Positions 7,901 through 16,491 of a stretch of 64,000 bases of DNA are shown here, piece by piece. Below the pieces are notes generated by a model. It was not told the DNA's origin. It did not search any database and worked only from the letters and a program-made list of their open reading frames with translations. This stretch comes from Phytobacter diazotrophicus (GTDB taxonomy: Bacteria > Pseudomonadota > Gammaproteobacteria > Enterobacterales > Enterobacteriaceae), in NCBI GenBank assembly GCA_004346725.1, contig SMDE01000004.1, positions 124,001 to 188,000 on the forward strand, read 5' to 3'. The position numbers and the translations under genes are program-made. Every line of letters begins with the position of its first letter. The stretch's first letter is position 1.

Positions 7901-9662
7901 GAATGCCACGTCTGTTGCTGGCTTTGCAGCTCCTGCGGCGGTAATGTTGCCGACCACGATTACGTACAATCCAAATGAAGGCTACCATCTTCGCCATGGT
8001 GTTGCGGAGTACTGTTACGTTACACCTGCACAGCCAGAAAATTTATCCGTCATTATTAATAATATGGTTGTGAAACCACTTTTTTCGATTGTGGTGCCAG
8101 TCTACAACACGCCTCTGGATCTGCTCCATGAGCTCATCGAATCTATCGAAGCGCAGTGGTACCCACAGTGGGAATTGATTCTGGCTAATGATTGCAGTAC
8201 CGATCCGCAACTCTATGATGTCTTAAAAAGTATCACCAATCCACAGATCAAAGTTGTTCATCTTGAAACGAATAGCCGTATTTCCGGTGCAACGAATTTT
8301 GCTATTGAGCATGCAGCGGGGGATTATATTGTCTTTACGGACCATGATGACCTCCTGACGCCAGATTGCTTATATGAAATGGCGCTGTGCATTAACAATG
8401 ATGATCCTGACTTTATCTACAGTGATGAAGATAAAGTTTCTGAAGATGGATTCTACGTCCAGCCTCACTTCAAGCCTGACTGGTCGCCGGATACTATGAT
8501 GAGCACAATGTTTACGTGCCATGCGTCTTGTGTCAAAAAAACATTACTGGCAAAAACGGGTTTATTACGTTCTGAATTTGATGGCTGTCAGGATTGGGAC
8601 TTTGTTTTGCGCGTATCTGAACAGACGTCAAAAATTAGCCATATTTCTAAGGTATTGTATCACTGGCGGATTATTCCACAGTCCATTGCCTCTGATATTG
8701 CAGCGAAAGACTATGTGCTTGAAGCTTCCAAAAAGGTACGTAGTGAGGCACTCACTCGCCGCGGTTTGACAGGGGATGTAGAACCGGTGGCAGGATTCCC
8801 AGGCTATTTTCGAGTAAATTATTTCCCGGTAGGTAACCCGCTTGTTAGTATCATTATACCTACCCGAGATAATTACAGCGTTCTGCACCGTTGCATAGAT
8901 TCAATTAAGAATATTACCCGCTATTCTAATTATGAAATAATTATTCTTGATAATGGTTCTGTAGCAGAAAATGCGCTTAACTATTTTGCATCGCTAGATG
9001 GCGAAAATAATATTAAAGTTATTCGTCACGATTATCCTTTTAATTTTTCGGAGTTGAACAACGTTGGTGTTACACAATCTTCCGGAGAAGTTCTGCTTTT
9101 CCTTAACGATGACACCGAGGTTATTCATCCTGATTGGCTAGAGAGAATGGTGGGGTATGCACAATTGCCGCATATTGGCATTGTGGGCGCGAAATTACTT
9201 TATCCGGGGACCGATCGTATCCAGCATGCGGGCGTCCTGAATTTGGAAGATGGTCCCGGCCATGCGTTTCTGAATACCGATCGTTATCAACCTGGCTATT
9301 ACATGCGGAACATCCTGGAATATAACTGGTTAGCAGTTACTGGTGCTTGCTTGATGATGGAGCGATCAAAATTTGATCGTGTGGGGCGTTTTGATGAAAC
9401 ATTCCCGATTGCTTATAACGATATTGAACTGTGTTTCCGTTCGGTAGATGCTGGTTATTTTAATGTAGTCTGCCAGGCAGCGGAGCTCTATCATCATGAA
9501 TCCGTCAGCCGTGGCGTGGATCATCTCGATGTAGAAAAAGCACAGCGCCTTCTGCGAGAGAAACGTCGACTCAACGAAAAACATCCTCGTTATTATCAAT
9601 ATGATCCGTTTTTTAATATTAACTTGCATCCTAACGGCATTAATTTTGAGATTGGTTGCTGA
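4941..9662 (+). CDS. Giant multidomain O-antigen protein: methyltransferase, kinase-like, coiled coil, two GT2 domains
   Basis: About 1573 residues from the ATG at 4941, which has caggtggg upstream; an in-frame GTG at 4917 is possible. In order: a class I SAM methyltransferase (motif VLEIGAGCGAISRFL, about residues 88-102); a kinase-like region (about 320-500) with a catalytic-loop-like DAIPQNIIL and a metal-loop-like VLFDVEW; a beta-rich segment (about 555-690); a long heptad coiled coil (about 707-900); a basic linker containing NSSSWKVTAPLR; a first GT2 domain (IVVPVYNTPLDLL about 1050, DHDDLLTPD about 1133); and a second GT2 domain (IIIPTRDNYSVL about 1302, NDDTEVIHPDW about 1388). The first half resembles the chain terminator WbdD, the second a polymerase with two transferase sites. 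I infer one polypeptide that builds, measures and caps the O chain. Function is inferred; domain calls are by eye. Confidence 0.82.
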   Translation: MFQLESLGYFFDKSLNVWRREDYTNIGYNDGDEAEERLAGIIRDAEDISVFSDELRNQCIDWQTLYHLTSQRGNVLRPFAHLLQGDVLEIGAGCGAISRFLGENGGNILALEGSQRRASIAASRTRDLDNVQVVAERFDRFNPGRQFDAITLIGVLEYATMFGDGEHPEKDLLTQVRKLLKPGGFLFIAIENKLGLKYFAGAPEDHIRQSMYGIEGRYKAGEAKTWGYAELSNLLTETGYKRSDVLLPFPDYKLPMSIITPQGSDMADFDASALAVQSVFSDPQLPAHLTFSLQNSFPEIFKNKLGVSLANSFIFVASIDAEIPLDKTVLAYHYSTQRKKEYAKETLFRRTDNGEVDISYRFFTSESVEQEENKYSQIRKDVDKYYRGTLLGQQFINTLCTANWTIDDIVGLMKQWLSALDYFIKNDRDSSLVLKINADFSLPAYFIDAIPQNIILTDGQPVLFDVEWEGTERIELGHLLFRGIILVLNQARVSPLIGNELITRKDFIYQLFAGLDIVLTDDDLQRYIHKEAQFQHQVTGRNFDDLLVWHEERPLAPVSIKRSRTCIYFASGEEDFTEENTQFSVLNWGKNTIRWVINRSDQQPVTKLRFDPVDGCHWFSMSGLAIKNADGETIWQLNSHKANGEYRDILKVQKGQPQDVYYSTSQDPQIVLQNIPALSEMYIEAEVELIRESALAEIFRANKAHNLMLEQKKLNDVSAKLHDTHIELTETTTRLEKTIERLEETARQRDITSEKLEETTQQLDETSGQLEKTRTQLENTKVQMDNVRVQLESTKVRLDNTTEELDDTAVQLENTTVHLDKTTAQLEKATVQLENSTVQLGETTVRLIDVHTELEDTEAQLDARNAQLENTKVQLSSANAQLAHVNAQLAGAMARINALENSSSWKVTAPLRTIGKIKHRSKALASVTRRLYRQHGLKKIVSRGMSTLRREGWKGVVARLRQQRMMQMLHAVAPVPMAAPFIAGDDGNATSVAGFAAPAAVMLPTTITYNPNEGYHLRHGVAEYCYVTPAQPENLSVIINNMVVKPLFSIVVPVYNTPLDLLHELIESIEAQWYPQWELILANDCSTDPQLYDVLKSITNPQIKVVHLETNSRISGATNFAIEHAAGDYIVFTDHDDLLTPDCLYEMALCINNDDPDFIYSDEDKVSEDGFYVQPHFKPDWSPDTMMSTMFTCHASCVKKTLLAKTGLLRSEFDGCQDWDFVLRVSEQTSKISHISKVLYHWRIIPQSIASDIAAKDYVLEASKKVRSEALTRRGLTGDVEPVAGFPGYFRVNYFPVGNPLVSIIIPTRDNYSVLHRCIDSIKNITRYSNYEIIILDNGSVAENALNYFASLDGENNIKVIRHDYPFNFSELNNVGVTQSSGEVLLFLNDDTEVIHPDWLERMVGYAQLPHIGIVGAKLLYPGTDRIQHAGVLNLEDGPGHAFLNTDRYQPGYYMRNILEYNWLAVTGACLMMERSKFDRVGRFDETFPIAYNDIELCFRSVDAGYFNVVCQAAELYHHESVSRGVDHLDVEKAQRLLREKRRLNEKHPRYYQYDPFFNINLHPNGINFEIGC
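7062..7640 (+). repeat. Degenerate 21-base repeats encoding a heptad coiled coil
   Basis: Within the giant protein, successive seven-residue units follow a pattern like QLENTTV, HLDKTTA, QLEKATV, QLENSTV, QLGETTV, with leucine at a fixed position and threonine, glutamate and asparagine in between. At DNA level these are imperfect 21-base units. About 25 heptads are visible. Such a rod can set a fixed distance between the capping and polymerising domains, as the WbdD coiled coil does in E. coli O9a. Repeats of this kind can also change copy number by slippage. Confidence 0.85.
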
Positions 9663-9667
9663 TACTT

Positions 9668-11485
9668 ATGAATACTATTCTGGGACCTGAATTAAATCAC
9701 TACGCACAGGCAATTAATTCTTTAAAAGATATGCCAGTAACCGCATTAAATGATGCGGAAGTGATCTCTTTTGATTTTTTCGATACATTATTTACCCGTC
9801 CGCTTGCTGATCCGGAAGATGCTTTTGACATTCTTGGAAAGCAACTGGGTATTGATAATTTCAAGATGAAGAGACAAAGCGCTCAGGTTGAAGCGTTTCG
9901 TCAGATGATTGCGAGCGGGAAAAAAGAGATCACTATTGAAGGCATTTATGCGGCCTTCGTGGATGATACATATACTTCGGAACAATTAATCAATGCAGAG
10001 TACCAGCTGGAACTCAACTTAGTTGAACCAAATGGTATTCTTTTCGAATTATTCAAGTATTTGAAAGCAACTGGAAAAACAGTCATTGTTACTTCCGATA
10101 TGTATTTACCGGCGCGTTTTTTTGAGCAGGCACTGGAGAAATACGGGGTTACTAGTGTTGCGGTGTTCAGTTCGGCTGATGAAAACGCGACTAAGCGTGA
10201 TTCAGGAGAACTCTTTGACGTTATTGCACGGAAACTGAATGTTTCACCAGATCAGATTCTACATGTCGGTGATAATGAAGTATCCGATGTGATACGCCCA
10301 CGTGAGAAAGGTCTTCTTGCATATCACTATTGTTCCCATTACTTAAGCACCATTTGCAAAGGTCTACCGCTGTCCCTCTCTTTTGCTCAGGGGATGTTAA
10401 AAAGTCATGAGGGTTATCATGATCTGCAGACTTATAAAAGCTTAGGTTTTACCTATGGCGGTGCTGCATCTCTTGGTTTCCTTAAATGGATTAAAACTCA
10501 GGCGGCAGCGCAGCAGATTGATCACGTGTTTTTCTTATCCCGTGATGGCTATGTAATGCAAAAAATGGTGGAGCGGGGCGATGTTGGTGATTTCCCTGAT
10601 TCAACATATTTTTATGGTTCCCGAACAGCACTGACGCTTGCGACAATTAATGATCAGAACTTTGTCCAGTTCATCCCCTTTTTACTCTCTGGAGCCGAGG
10701 GGTTGCAACCACGTGAAGTCCTTGAGCGAATTGGTGTCGTTCCGCCAGCCCCTGAGATTATGGCTTCTTTTGGACTGTCTGCGGAAACTGCGCTGACGCC
10801 TGAGCTATTCCCATCGATGACCAACTTTTTATTTGCATGGAGATGGCAAATCTTACAAGTTTGCCGTAAAAATCGCCGTGGTCTTTTCGCTTATATTCAA
10901 AAGTTAGGTATTAAATCAGGTGAGAAAATTGCTCTCGTGGATGTAGGATGGAGTGGTACCACGCAAGAGGCCTTTTACCATGCGGTGAAGCAATTTATTG
11001 ATGTAGAGATCCACGGTTATTATTTCTGCCTTGCAAATACTGCAGAAAAACTCAGACGTAAGACATTCCTGCAAATGCACGCGATGTATGAAGCTGAAAA
11101 TACCGATATAACTCTCATTGATCAAATCTATGAAAACCGTGTGGCCATTGAACTCTTTTTCTCTGCGCCGCATGACTCAATTATTGGGTATGACGCAACC
11201 ACATCCGCACCCGTTGGAGACCAAGGGCGTGGGTTAAAACGCGATTTATCTCAGAGTATTTCCGATATCTGTGATGGTGCGATGTTATTCGCAGAAAATT
11301 ACAACGCGCTAAGCAAGCGTCTCAACGTTGAGTTGACACCGCATGAGCTTACTTTGAGTATGCTTACTCTGGTGCAAAATAAAAAATGGCAGGACTATTC
11401 AGCAATCACAGGTATTTCAAATTTTGACGCGTGGGGTAGCTCAAGATTGAAATCACTGTGCGTTGAAGATTATTTAATTAGTTAA
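9668..11485 (+). CDS. HAD-superfamily hydrolase-like protein, COG5610 type
   Basis: About 605 residues from the ATG at 9668, six bases after the previous stop; a TTG at 9656 in the same frame is less likely. The first half carries HAD motifs: nucleophile motif I SFDFFDTLFTRP (about residue 38), motif II VTSDMYLP (about 143) and motif III GDNEVSDV (about 201). The second half has a conserved VFFLSRDGYVMQKM segment and is otherwise unassigned. Proteins of this type are common in surface polysaccharide clusters but their substrate is mostly unknown. As the last gene of the O-polysaccharide operon it may be a sugar or lipid phosphatase or a partner of the transferases. The exact role is open. Confidence 0.8.
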   Translation: MNTILGPELNHYAQAINSLKDMPVTALNDAEVISFDFFDTLFTRPLADPEDAFDILGKQLGIDNFKMKRQSAQVEAFRQMIASGKKEITIEGIYAAFVDDTYTSEQLINAEYQLELNLVEPNGILFELFKYLKATGKTVIVTSDMYLPARFFEQALEKYGVTSVAVFSSADENATKRDSGELFDVIARKLNVSPDQILHVGDNEVSDVIRPREKGLLAYHYCSHYLSTICKGLPLSLSFAQGMLKSHEGYHDLQTYKSLGFTYGGAASLGFLKWIKTQAAAQQIDHVFFLSRDGYVMQKMVERGDVGDFPDSTYFYGSRTALTLATINDQNFVQFIPFLLSGAEGLQPREVLERIGVVPPAPEIMASFGLSAETALTPELFPSMTNFLFAWRWQILQVCRKNRRGLFAYIQKLGIKSGEKIALVDVGWSGTTQEAFYHAVKQFIDVEIHGYYFCLANTAEKLRRKTFLQMHAMYEAENTDITLIDQIYENRVAIELFFSAPHDSIIGYDATTSAPVGDQGRGLKRDLSQSISDICDGAMLFAENYNALSKRLNVELTPHELTLSMLTLVQNKKWQDYSAITGISNFDAWGSSRLKSLCVEDYLIS

Positions 11486-11987
11486 ATATATGTTTGTTCC
11501 ATATTTTATTGTGAACAATCAATGTTGAGTTGATTACTATTAAAGAGAACATTGTGCTGATTTTGCGATTGAATACGCGCGGCACAATAATGTATTCTTT
11601 AATTGAACCTTATGGCTGTTGTGCAGCCGTGAGCATTGCTTTTTCGAAACGCTGTTACATAAGTTAATTCATTATTCTCGAGTTTTTATTGCCCATGAAC
11701 GAGAAGAGTCTGAAATAATCGCATTTTTCACCAATTGATACTCTGATTATCAATGCTTAAATTCTCTGAACGAGATAATGATTACCTGACATGTCGCACG
11801 ACATACGGAAGTAACATCATTTCAGTCATTAACCTGTGAAACTGCCGCTCCTTACGGCTGCATATGGCCTGGCGGTAAGTTGCCTCTTTCGCAGGTACCC
11901 AGCGTGTGTAATCTACGTTACTATAATCTTTACTTAAGCCCAATGGCCTGACCGCCAGAGGGTTACCACACCTGACAGGAGTAAGTA
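11486..11987 (+). promoter_or_regulatory. Intergenic region with probable gnd promoter
   Basis: No gene is visible in these 502 bases. A perfect TATAAT lies at 11922-11927, about 60 bases before the gnd start, as in E. coli gnd; the -35 region is weak (about 11899-11904). A clear caggag ribosome site precedes gnd. The first 300 bases are AT-rich and hold no recognised element. I see no strong intrinsic terminator after the HAD gene, so read-through from the O-antigen operon into gnd is possible. Confidence 0.6.
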
Positions 11988-13394
11988 ATGTCTAAGCAAC
12001 AAATCGGCGTTGTTGGTATGGCCGTGATGGGGCGCAACCTGGCGCTTAACATCGAAAGCCGTGGCTATACCGTTTCCGTTTTCAACCGCTCCCGTGATAA
12101 GACCGAAGAAGTGATTGCCGAGAACCCTGGCAAGAAACTGGTTCCGTATTACACCGTGAAAGAGTTTGTTGAATCCTTAGAAACTCCCCGTCGCATCCTG
12201 TTGATGGTGAAAGCGGGCGCTGGCACAGATGCTGCTATCGACTCCCTGAAACCGTATCTGGAAAAAGGCGACATCATCATTGATGGTGGTAATACCTTCT
12301 TCCAGGACACTATTCGTCGTAACCGCGAACTCTCTGCTGAGGGCTTTAACTTTATTGGTACCGGTGTTTCCGGTGGTGAAGAGGGCGCGCTGAAAGGCCC
12401 ATCCATCATGCCTGGCGGTCAGAAAGATGCTTACGAACTGGTCGCACCGATCCTGACCAAAATTGCAGCCGTTGCCGAAGATGGCGAGCCATGTGTGACC
12501 TATATCGGTGCTGACGGTGCGGGCCATTACGTTAAAATGGTTCACAACGGTATCGAATACGGCGACATGCAGTTAATTGCAGAAGCCTATTCACTGCTCA
12601 AAGGCGGCCTCAACCTTTCTAACGAAGAGCTGGCCACTACTTTTAGCGAGTGGAATAAAGGCGAGCTGAGTAGCTACCTGATCGATATCACTAAGGACAT
12701 CTTCACCAAGAAAGATGAAGACGGTAACTATCTGGTCGATGTGATTCTGGACGAAGCGGCCAACAAAGGCACCGGTAAATGGACCAGCCAGAGTTCACTG
12801 GATCTCGGCGAACCGCTTTCCCTGATCACTGAATCTGTATTCGCACGTTATATCTCTTCGCTGAAAGAGCAGCGCGTTGCCGCGTCTAAAGTTCTGAGCG
12901 GCCCGCAGGCACAGCCTGCTGGTGATAAAGTGCAGTTTATCGAGAAAGTTCGTCGTGCACTGTACCTCGGTAAAATCGTCTCTTATGCACAGGGCTTCTC
13001 TCAGTTGCGTGCTGCGTCTGATGAATACAATTGGGATTTAAACTACGGCGAAATCGCGAAAATTTTCCGCGCAGGCTGCATCATCCGTGCTCAGTTCTTG
13101 CAGAAAATTACCGATGCATACGCAGAAACGCCGGCAATTGCTAACCTGTTGCTGGCTCCGTACTTTAAGAAAATAGCTGATGAGTACCAGCAGGCGCTCC
13201 GAGATGTTGTAGCCTACGCGGTGCAAAATGGTATTCCAGTCCCGACCTTTGCCGCTGCGGTTGCCTATTACGATAGCTACCGTGCTGCCGTACTTCCAGC
13301 CAACCTGATCCAGGCTCAGCGTGATTATTTTGGCGCGCATACTTATAAACGTACTGATAAAGAAGGCGTGTTCCATACGGAATGGCTTGATTAA
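11988..13394 (+). CDS. gnd: 6-phosphogluconate dehydrogenase, decarboxylating
   Basis: Oxidises 6-phosphogluconate to ribulose-5-phosphate and CO2 with NADP+ in the pentose phosphate pathway. It has 468 residues, the normal length. It shows the nucleotide fold [20 protein letters not shown] at the N-terminus, IIDGGNTFF (about 100), the substrate motif [11 protein letters not shown] (about 126-136) and the catalytic [13 protein letters not shown] (about 184). gnd is the classic boundary gene of enteric O-antigen loci and often carries signs of recombination with them. It is preceded by its own promoter and followed by a terminator. Confidence 0.98.
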   Translation: MSKQQIGVVGMAVMGRNLALNIESRGYTVSVFNRSRDKTEEVIAENPGKKLVPYYTVKEFVESLETPRRILLMVKAGAGTDAAIDSLKPYLEKGDIIIDGGNTFFQDTIRRNRELSAEGFNFIGTGVSGGEEGALKGPSIMPGGQKDAYELVAPILTKIAAVAEDGEPCVTYIGADGAGHYVKMVHNGIEYGDMQLIAEAYSLLKGGLNLSNEELATTFSEWNKGELSSYLIDITKDIFTKKDEDGNYLVDVILDEAANKGTGKWTSQSSLDLGEPLSLITESVFARYISSLKEQRVAASKVLSGPQAQPAGDKVQFIEKVRRALYLGKIVSYAQGFSQLRAASDEYNWDLNYGEIAKIFRAGCIIRAQFLQKITDAYAETPAIANLLLAPYFKKIADEYQQALRDVVAYAVQNGIPVPTFAAAVAYYDSYRAAVLPANLIQAQRDYFGAHTYKRTDKEGVFHTEWLD

Positions 13395-13427
13395 TTAGTC
13401 TGCTTTTATAATACATATATATAAAAG

Positions 13428-13453
13428 GCCATCCAAACGGATGGCTTTACTTT
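13428..13453 (+). terminator. Intrinsic terminator after gnd
   Basis: A seven-base-pair stem (gccatcc, loop aaac, ggatggc) is followed by tttacttt. It lies 33 bases after the gnd stop and separates gnd from the next operon. Confidence 0.8.
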
Positions 13454-13543
13454 GAAATAAATTCCACTTTAAAGTTATTTCTGCTTTTTTGAGTGTAAAA
13501 GGAATAACATAAATCTCACTTGATTAAAGGCATTAATGCAATC

Positions 13544-14659
13544 ATGCGCAAAGATATAATAATTGTCGGCGGTGGTTTTTTTGGTATGTACCTTGCCGAG
13601 CAATTTTCTCTGCTAGGACATGGAGTCAAACTCTTTGAAAAAGAGAATAACTATATGTCCCGCGCGTCTTATAATAATCAGGCCCGTGTGCATAATGGTT
13701 ACCATTATCCCCGAAGTATATTAACCGCTTTACGCTCTCGCATCTCTTTCCCCCGCTTTGTTGAAGAGTTTAGGGATTGTGTAGACTCGGATTTTGATAA
13801 ATATTATTTAATTAGCGAATTGCTGGGTAAAGTGTCTGCGGGTCAGTTCCGTATGTTCTGTAAGCGTATTGGTGCCGATTGCGATGTGGCGCCTGCTAAA
13901 ATTCAGAATATGGTCAACCCCCAGTTGATCGATGCCTGTTTTACGGTCAAAGAATTTGCATTCGATGCATTCAAGCTGCGCGATATGATGTTGCAACGGT
14001 TGGCAAGTTCTACCGCTGAGTATCGCTGTGGTTACTCGGTTGATAAAGTCGAAAGCATCAATAACAGAATTACAGCATATGTACGAAATATAACCAGTGG
14101 GGAAGTTGAGACCCATCATGCTGATCATGTCTTTAATTGCACCTATTCACATTTGAATTATTTACTTGATAACTCCGGGATTGAACTGATTCCACTTAAG
14201 CATGAAATGACGGAAATGTGCCTGGTTGATATACCCGATGAATTAAAAAAAACCGGGTTTACGATTATGTGCGGTCCGTTTTTCTCCGTGATGCCTTTCC
14301 CTTCTGTTGGCCTGCATTCTTTCAGTCATGTACGCTATACGCCGCATTACGAATGGCATGATAATCCGGGTGAAAAATATCGCGACTCGCATGTGAAGTT
14401 TGATGAGGATAAGAGAAATAGCGCATGGCATTATATGGTTAAGGATGCCTCCCGGTATATGCCTATTCTCAATGATTGCCGTTACGAACGCTCGCTCTGG
14501 GAAGTGAAAACGTTATTACCACGCAGTGAAACGGATGACTCTCGACCTATTCTTTTCCGACCTCATCATGGCATGAATGGGTTTCACTGTATTATGGGCG
14601 GCAAGATAGATAACGTATACGATGCCGTTGAAGCTATTAAGAATATGAATATTATTTAA
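13544..14659 (+). CDS. FAD-dependent oxidoreductase of the gnd-ugd cluster
   Basis: About 371 residues from the ATG at 13544; a TTG at 13520 in frame would add eight residues. The N-terminus is a dinucleotide-binding fold, DIIIVGGGFFGMYLAEQF, ending in an acidic FEKE as in D-amino-acid-oxidase-like flavoproteins. A conserved NQARVHNGYHYPRS follows (about residue 49), and the C-terminus has a second FAD-contact-like segment, HHGMNGFHCIMGG. The substrate is unknown. It is the first gene of a seven-gene run with short gaps, which suggests it oxidises a sugar intermediate, but no close characterised relative comes to mind. Confidence 0.75.
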   Translation: MRKDIIIVGGGFFGMYLAEQFSLLGHGVKLFEKENNYMSRASYNNQARVHNGYHYPRSILTALRSRISFPRFVEEFRDCVDSDFDKYYLISELLGKVSAGQFRMFCKRIGADCDVAPAKIQNMVNPQLIDACFTVKEFAFDAFKLRDMMLQRLASSTAEYRCGYSVDKVESINNRITAYVRNITSGEVETHHADHVFNCTYSHLNYLLDNSGIELIPLKHEMTEMCLVDIPDELKKTGFTIMCGPFFSVMPFPSVGLHSFSHVRYTPHYEWHDNPGEKYRDSHVKFDEDKRNSAWHYMVKDASRYMPILNDCRYERSLWEVKTLLPRSETDDSRPILFRPHHGMNGFHCIMGGKIDNVYDAVEAIKNMNII

Positions 14660-14680
14660 GAATAAAAAGAGACTACACAA

Positions 14681-15691
14681 GTGAAAAGCGAATCTTTTGT
14701 TTCTGTTGTTTTAAAAACACATGATCTCTCGGGTGAATTGACATCAAAATTACAACAGATCCAGCAATTACTGGATGTAAATTATAGTGATTACGAAATC
14801 TTAGTTGTTTCTAAAGGCCCCTATCGTGACGTACCGAGAAAATCGGCTGTGGATCAAATTTTAGCAACGATCCCCAGTGTGCGCTTTATGCAACTCTCCG
14901 GTGCAGCACATGATGACGTGGTTTGGGCTGCCGGGCTTGAAAATGCGATCGGTGATTTTGTTGTTCTTTATGATCACCTGACCGATCCCGTCGACGTTAT
15001 TCATCGTGCTGTTGAAGAGTGTAAGTCTGGTTATGATGTCGTCGTTGGTGTTTCTAATCAACCTCTGCCATGCGTCTATCGCTTTTTACGCAATACCGCA
15101 TCCCATATTCTGAGTGCGATTGATTACCATATTCCCAAGAACTCTACCGGACTGCGTTGCTTAAGTCGTCGTGCGGTAAATGCGGTGACGGATACTGGCC
15201 GTTTTCATCACCAGTTTTACCTCCGCATTCAAAAGACCGGCTACCCGATAAGCGAATTGGTTTATCAACCGATTAGCGAAAATCATGTTAAAAAATCGAT
15301 TGTGTATGGTTTTCGTAATTTAGTGCGGCTGATGGTATTTAACTCTTCACGGCCACTGCGCTGGATGTCAGTTGTTGGGACCGTCGGAAGTTCATGTGCG
15401 TTGCTGTTTGCTATTTACAGTATTGTGGTCAATCTCATTAATGGCCACGTTGTTGAGGGATGGACGACAACCATTCTGTTTATGTCGGTGCTCTTTATGC
15501 TCCAGTTCATTATGCTGGCGTTTTTCGGTGAATACCTCAGCCGACTGCTGGATGATAGAAGTGAGCAAGCGGCTTATTCCGTCGTATTTGAGAAAAATAG
15601 CGCGGTGATGGTGAATCAGGACCGCGTAAACGTTTTAAATGATGCCACTGCTGAAGAGTCTAATCTTGTGCAGACCGGACGCGACCGATAA
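14681..15691 (+). CDS. GT2 glycosyltransferase with two C-terminal membrane helices, GtrB-like
   Basis: 336 residues from a GTG start at 14681 with aaaaagaga upstream. The layout matches polyprenyl-phosphate glycosyl synthases (GtrB, dolichol-phosphate mannose synthase family): a GT-A domain, then two strongly hydrophobic helices at about residues 228-253 and 262-288, then a short polar tail. The usual motifs are altered. The N-terminal acidic motif reads VSKGPYRD instead of DDGSTD, and the DXD position reads YDHLTDP. It may therefore use an unusual donor or have lost activity. It sits 21 bases after the flavoprotein gene. A role in loading a sugar on undecaprenyl phosphate is an inference. 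Confidence 0.75.
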   Translation: MKSESFVSVVLKTHDLSGELTSKLQQIQQLLDVNYSDYEILVVSKGPYRDVPRKSAVDQILATIPSVRFMQLSGAAHDDVVWAAGLENAIGDFVVLYDHLTDPVDVIHRAVEECKSGYDVVVGVSNQPLPCVYRFLRNTASHILSAIDYHIPKNSTGLRCLSRRAVNAVTDTGRFHHQFYLRIQKTGYPISELVYQPISENHVKKSIVYGFRNLVRLMVFNSSRPLRWMSVVGTVGSSCALLFAIYSIVVNLINGHVVEGWTTTILFMSVLFMLQFIMLAFFGEYLSRLLDDRSEQAAYSVVFEKNSAVMVNQDRVNVLNDATAEESNLVQTGRDR

Positions 15692-15705
15692 TTACAGGAG
15701 AGAAC

Positions 15706-16491
15706 ATGGCGAAGGCGTTAATTGGGTATACCGGGTTTGTTGGCACTACTTTGATGAAGCAAACCCAATTTGACGATTTTTATCGTTCGACGAATATTAA
15801 TGATATTAAAGGTAAAAAATTCGATCTTGTTGTCTGTGCTGGCGCCCCCGCGCAGAAATGGATTGCCAATGCCGATCCACAAGGAGACAGTGAGAAAATT
15901 GACTCACTGATCGCCTGCCTCGACAGTATTGAATGCGACAACTTTGTCTTAATCAGTACGGTTGACGTTTTTAAAACACCCGTGGGCGTTGATGAAAACA
16001 CACCGATTGATGTACAGGATCTGCACGCTTATGGTCTGAATCGCTACCGCCTTGAGCAGTTTGTTGCGCAAAAATTTACGCGTCACGTGATCGTGAGATT
16101 ACCAGGTCTGGTTGGCCCCGGGCTGCGTAAAAATATCATCTTTGATTTTCTCAATGATAATAACGTTGCCAAAATCGAAAGCCGTAGCGTTTTCCAGTTT
16201 TACCCGATGGTTAATCTCTGGTTTGATATCAACAAAGCACTTGAAAATAATATCAGCCTCGTTCATCTGACTGCTGAGCCTGTTTCTGTTGCAAAAATTG
16301 CGGGTGAAGGTTTTGGTTTCGAATTTACCCGTCAACAGGCCGCATCCCCCGTTTCTTATGATATGCGCAGTGTATATGGCGCATTATTTGGCGGCACTGC
16401 CCATTACCAGTACTCCGCGAAGGAAACGCTGCAGGCAGTCAGACATTACGCGCAGTCGGAACCTAAAAAAGCTCAGGAAGATAAGCAATGA
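15706..16491 (+). CDS. NAD(P)-binding sugar epimerase/dehydratase-like protein
   Basis: 261 residues starting at an ATG with a strong caggagag site. A glycine-rich nucleotide motif, LIGYTGFVGTTL, is at residues 5-16, the extended-SDR serine region is FVLISTVDVF (about 85), and the active-site tyrosine region reads HAYGLNRYRLE, so the usual YxxxK is YxxxR here. The protein is shorter than typical sugar nucleotide epimerases (about 310 residues). It overlaps the next gene by four bases (ATGA). It probably modifies the sugar supplied to this cluster; the reaction cannot be read from sequence. Confidence 0.75.
   Translation: MAKALIGYTGFVGTTLMKQTQFDDFYRSTNINDIKGKKFDLVVCAGAPAQKWIANADPQGDSEKIDSLIACLDSIECDNFVLISTVDVFKTPVGVDENTPIDVQDLHAYGLNRYRLEQFVAQKFTRHVIVRLPGLVGPGLRKNIIFDFLNDNNVAKIESRSVFQFYPMVNLWFDINKALENNISLVHLTAEPVSVAKIAGEGFGFEFTRQQAASPVSYDMRSVYGALFGGTAHYQYSAKETLQAVRHYAQSEPKKAQEDKQ

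Noticed and set aside
11871-11884. GGCGGTAAGTTGCC resembling the RfaH ops element
   Set aside because: It departs from the GGCGGTAG core by one base, and it lies before gnd, not at the head of a long polysaccharide operon. No JUMPstart sequence surrounds it.
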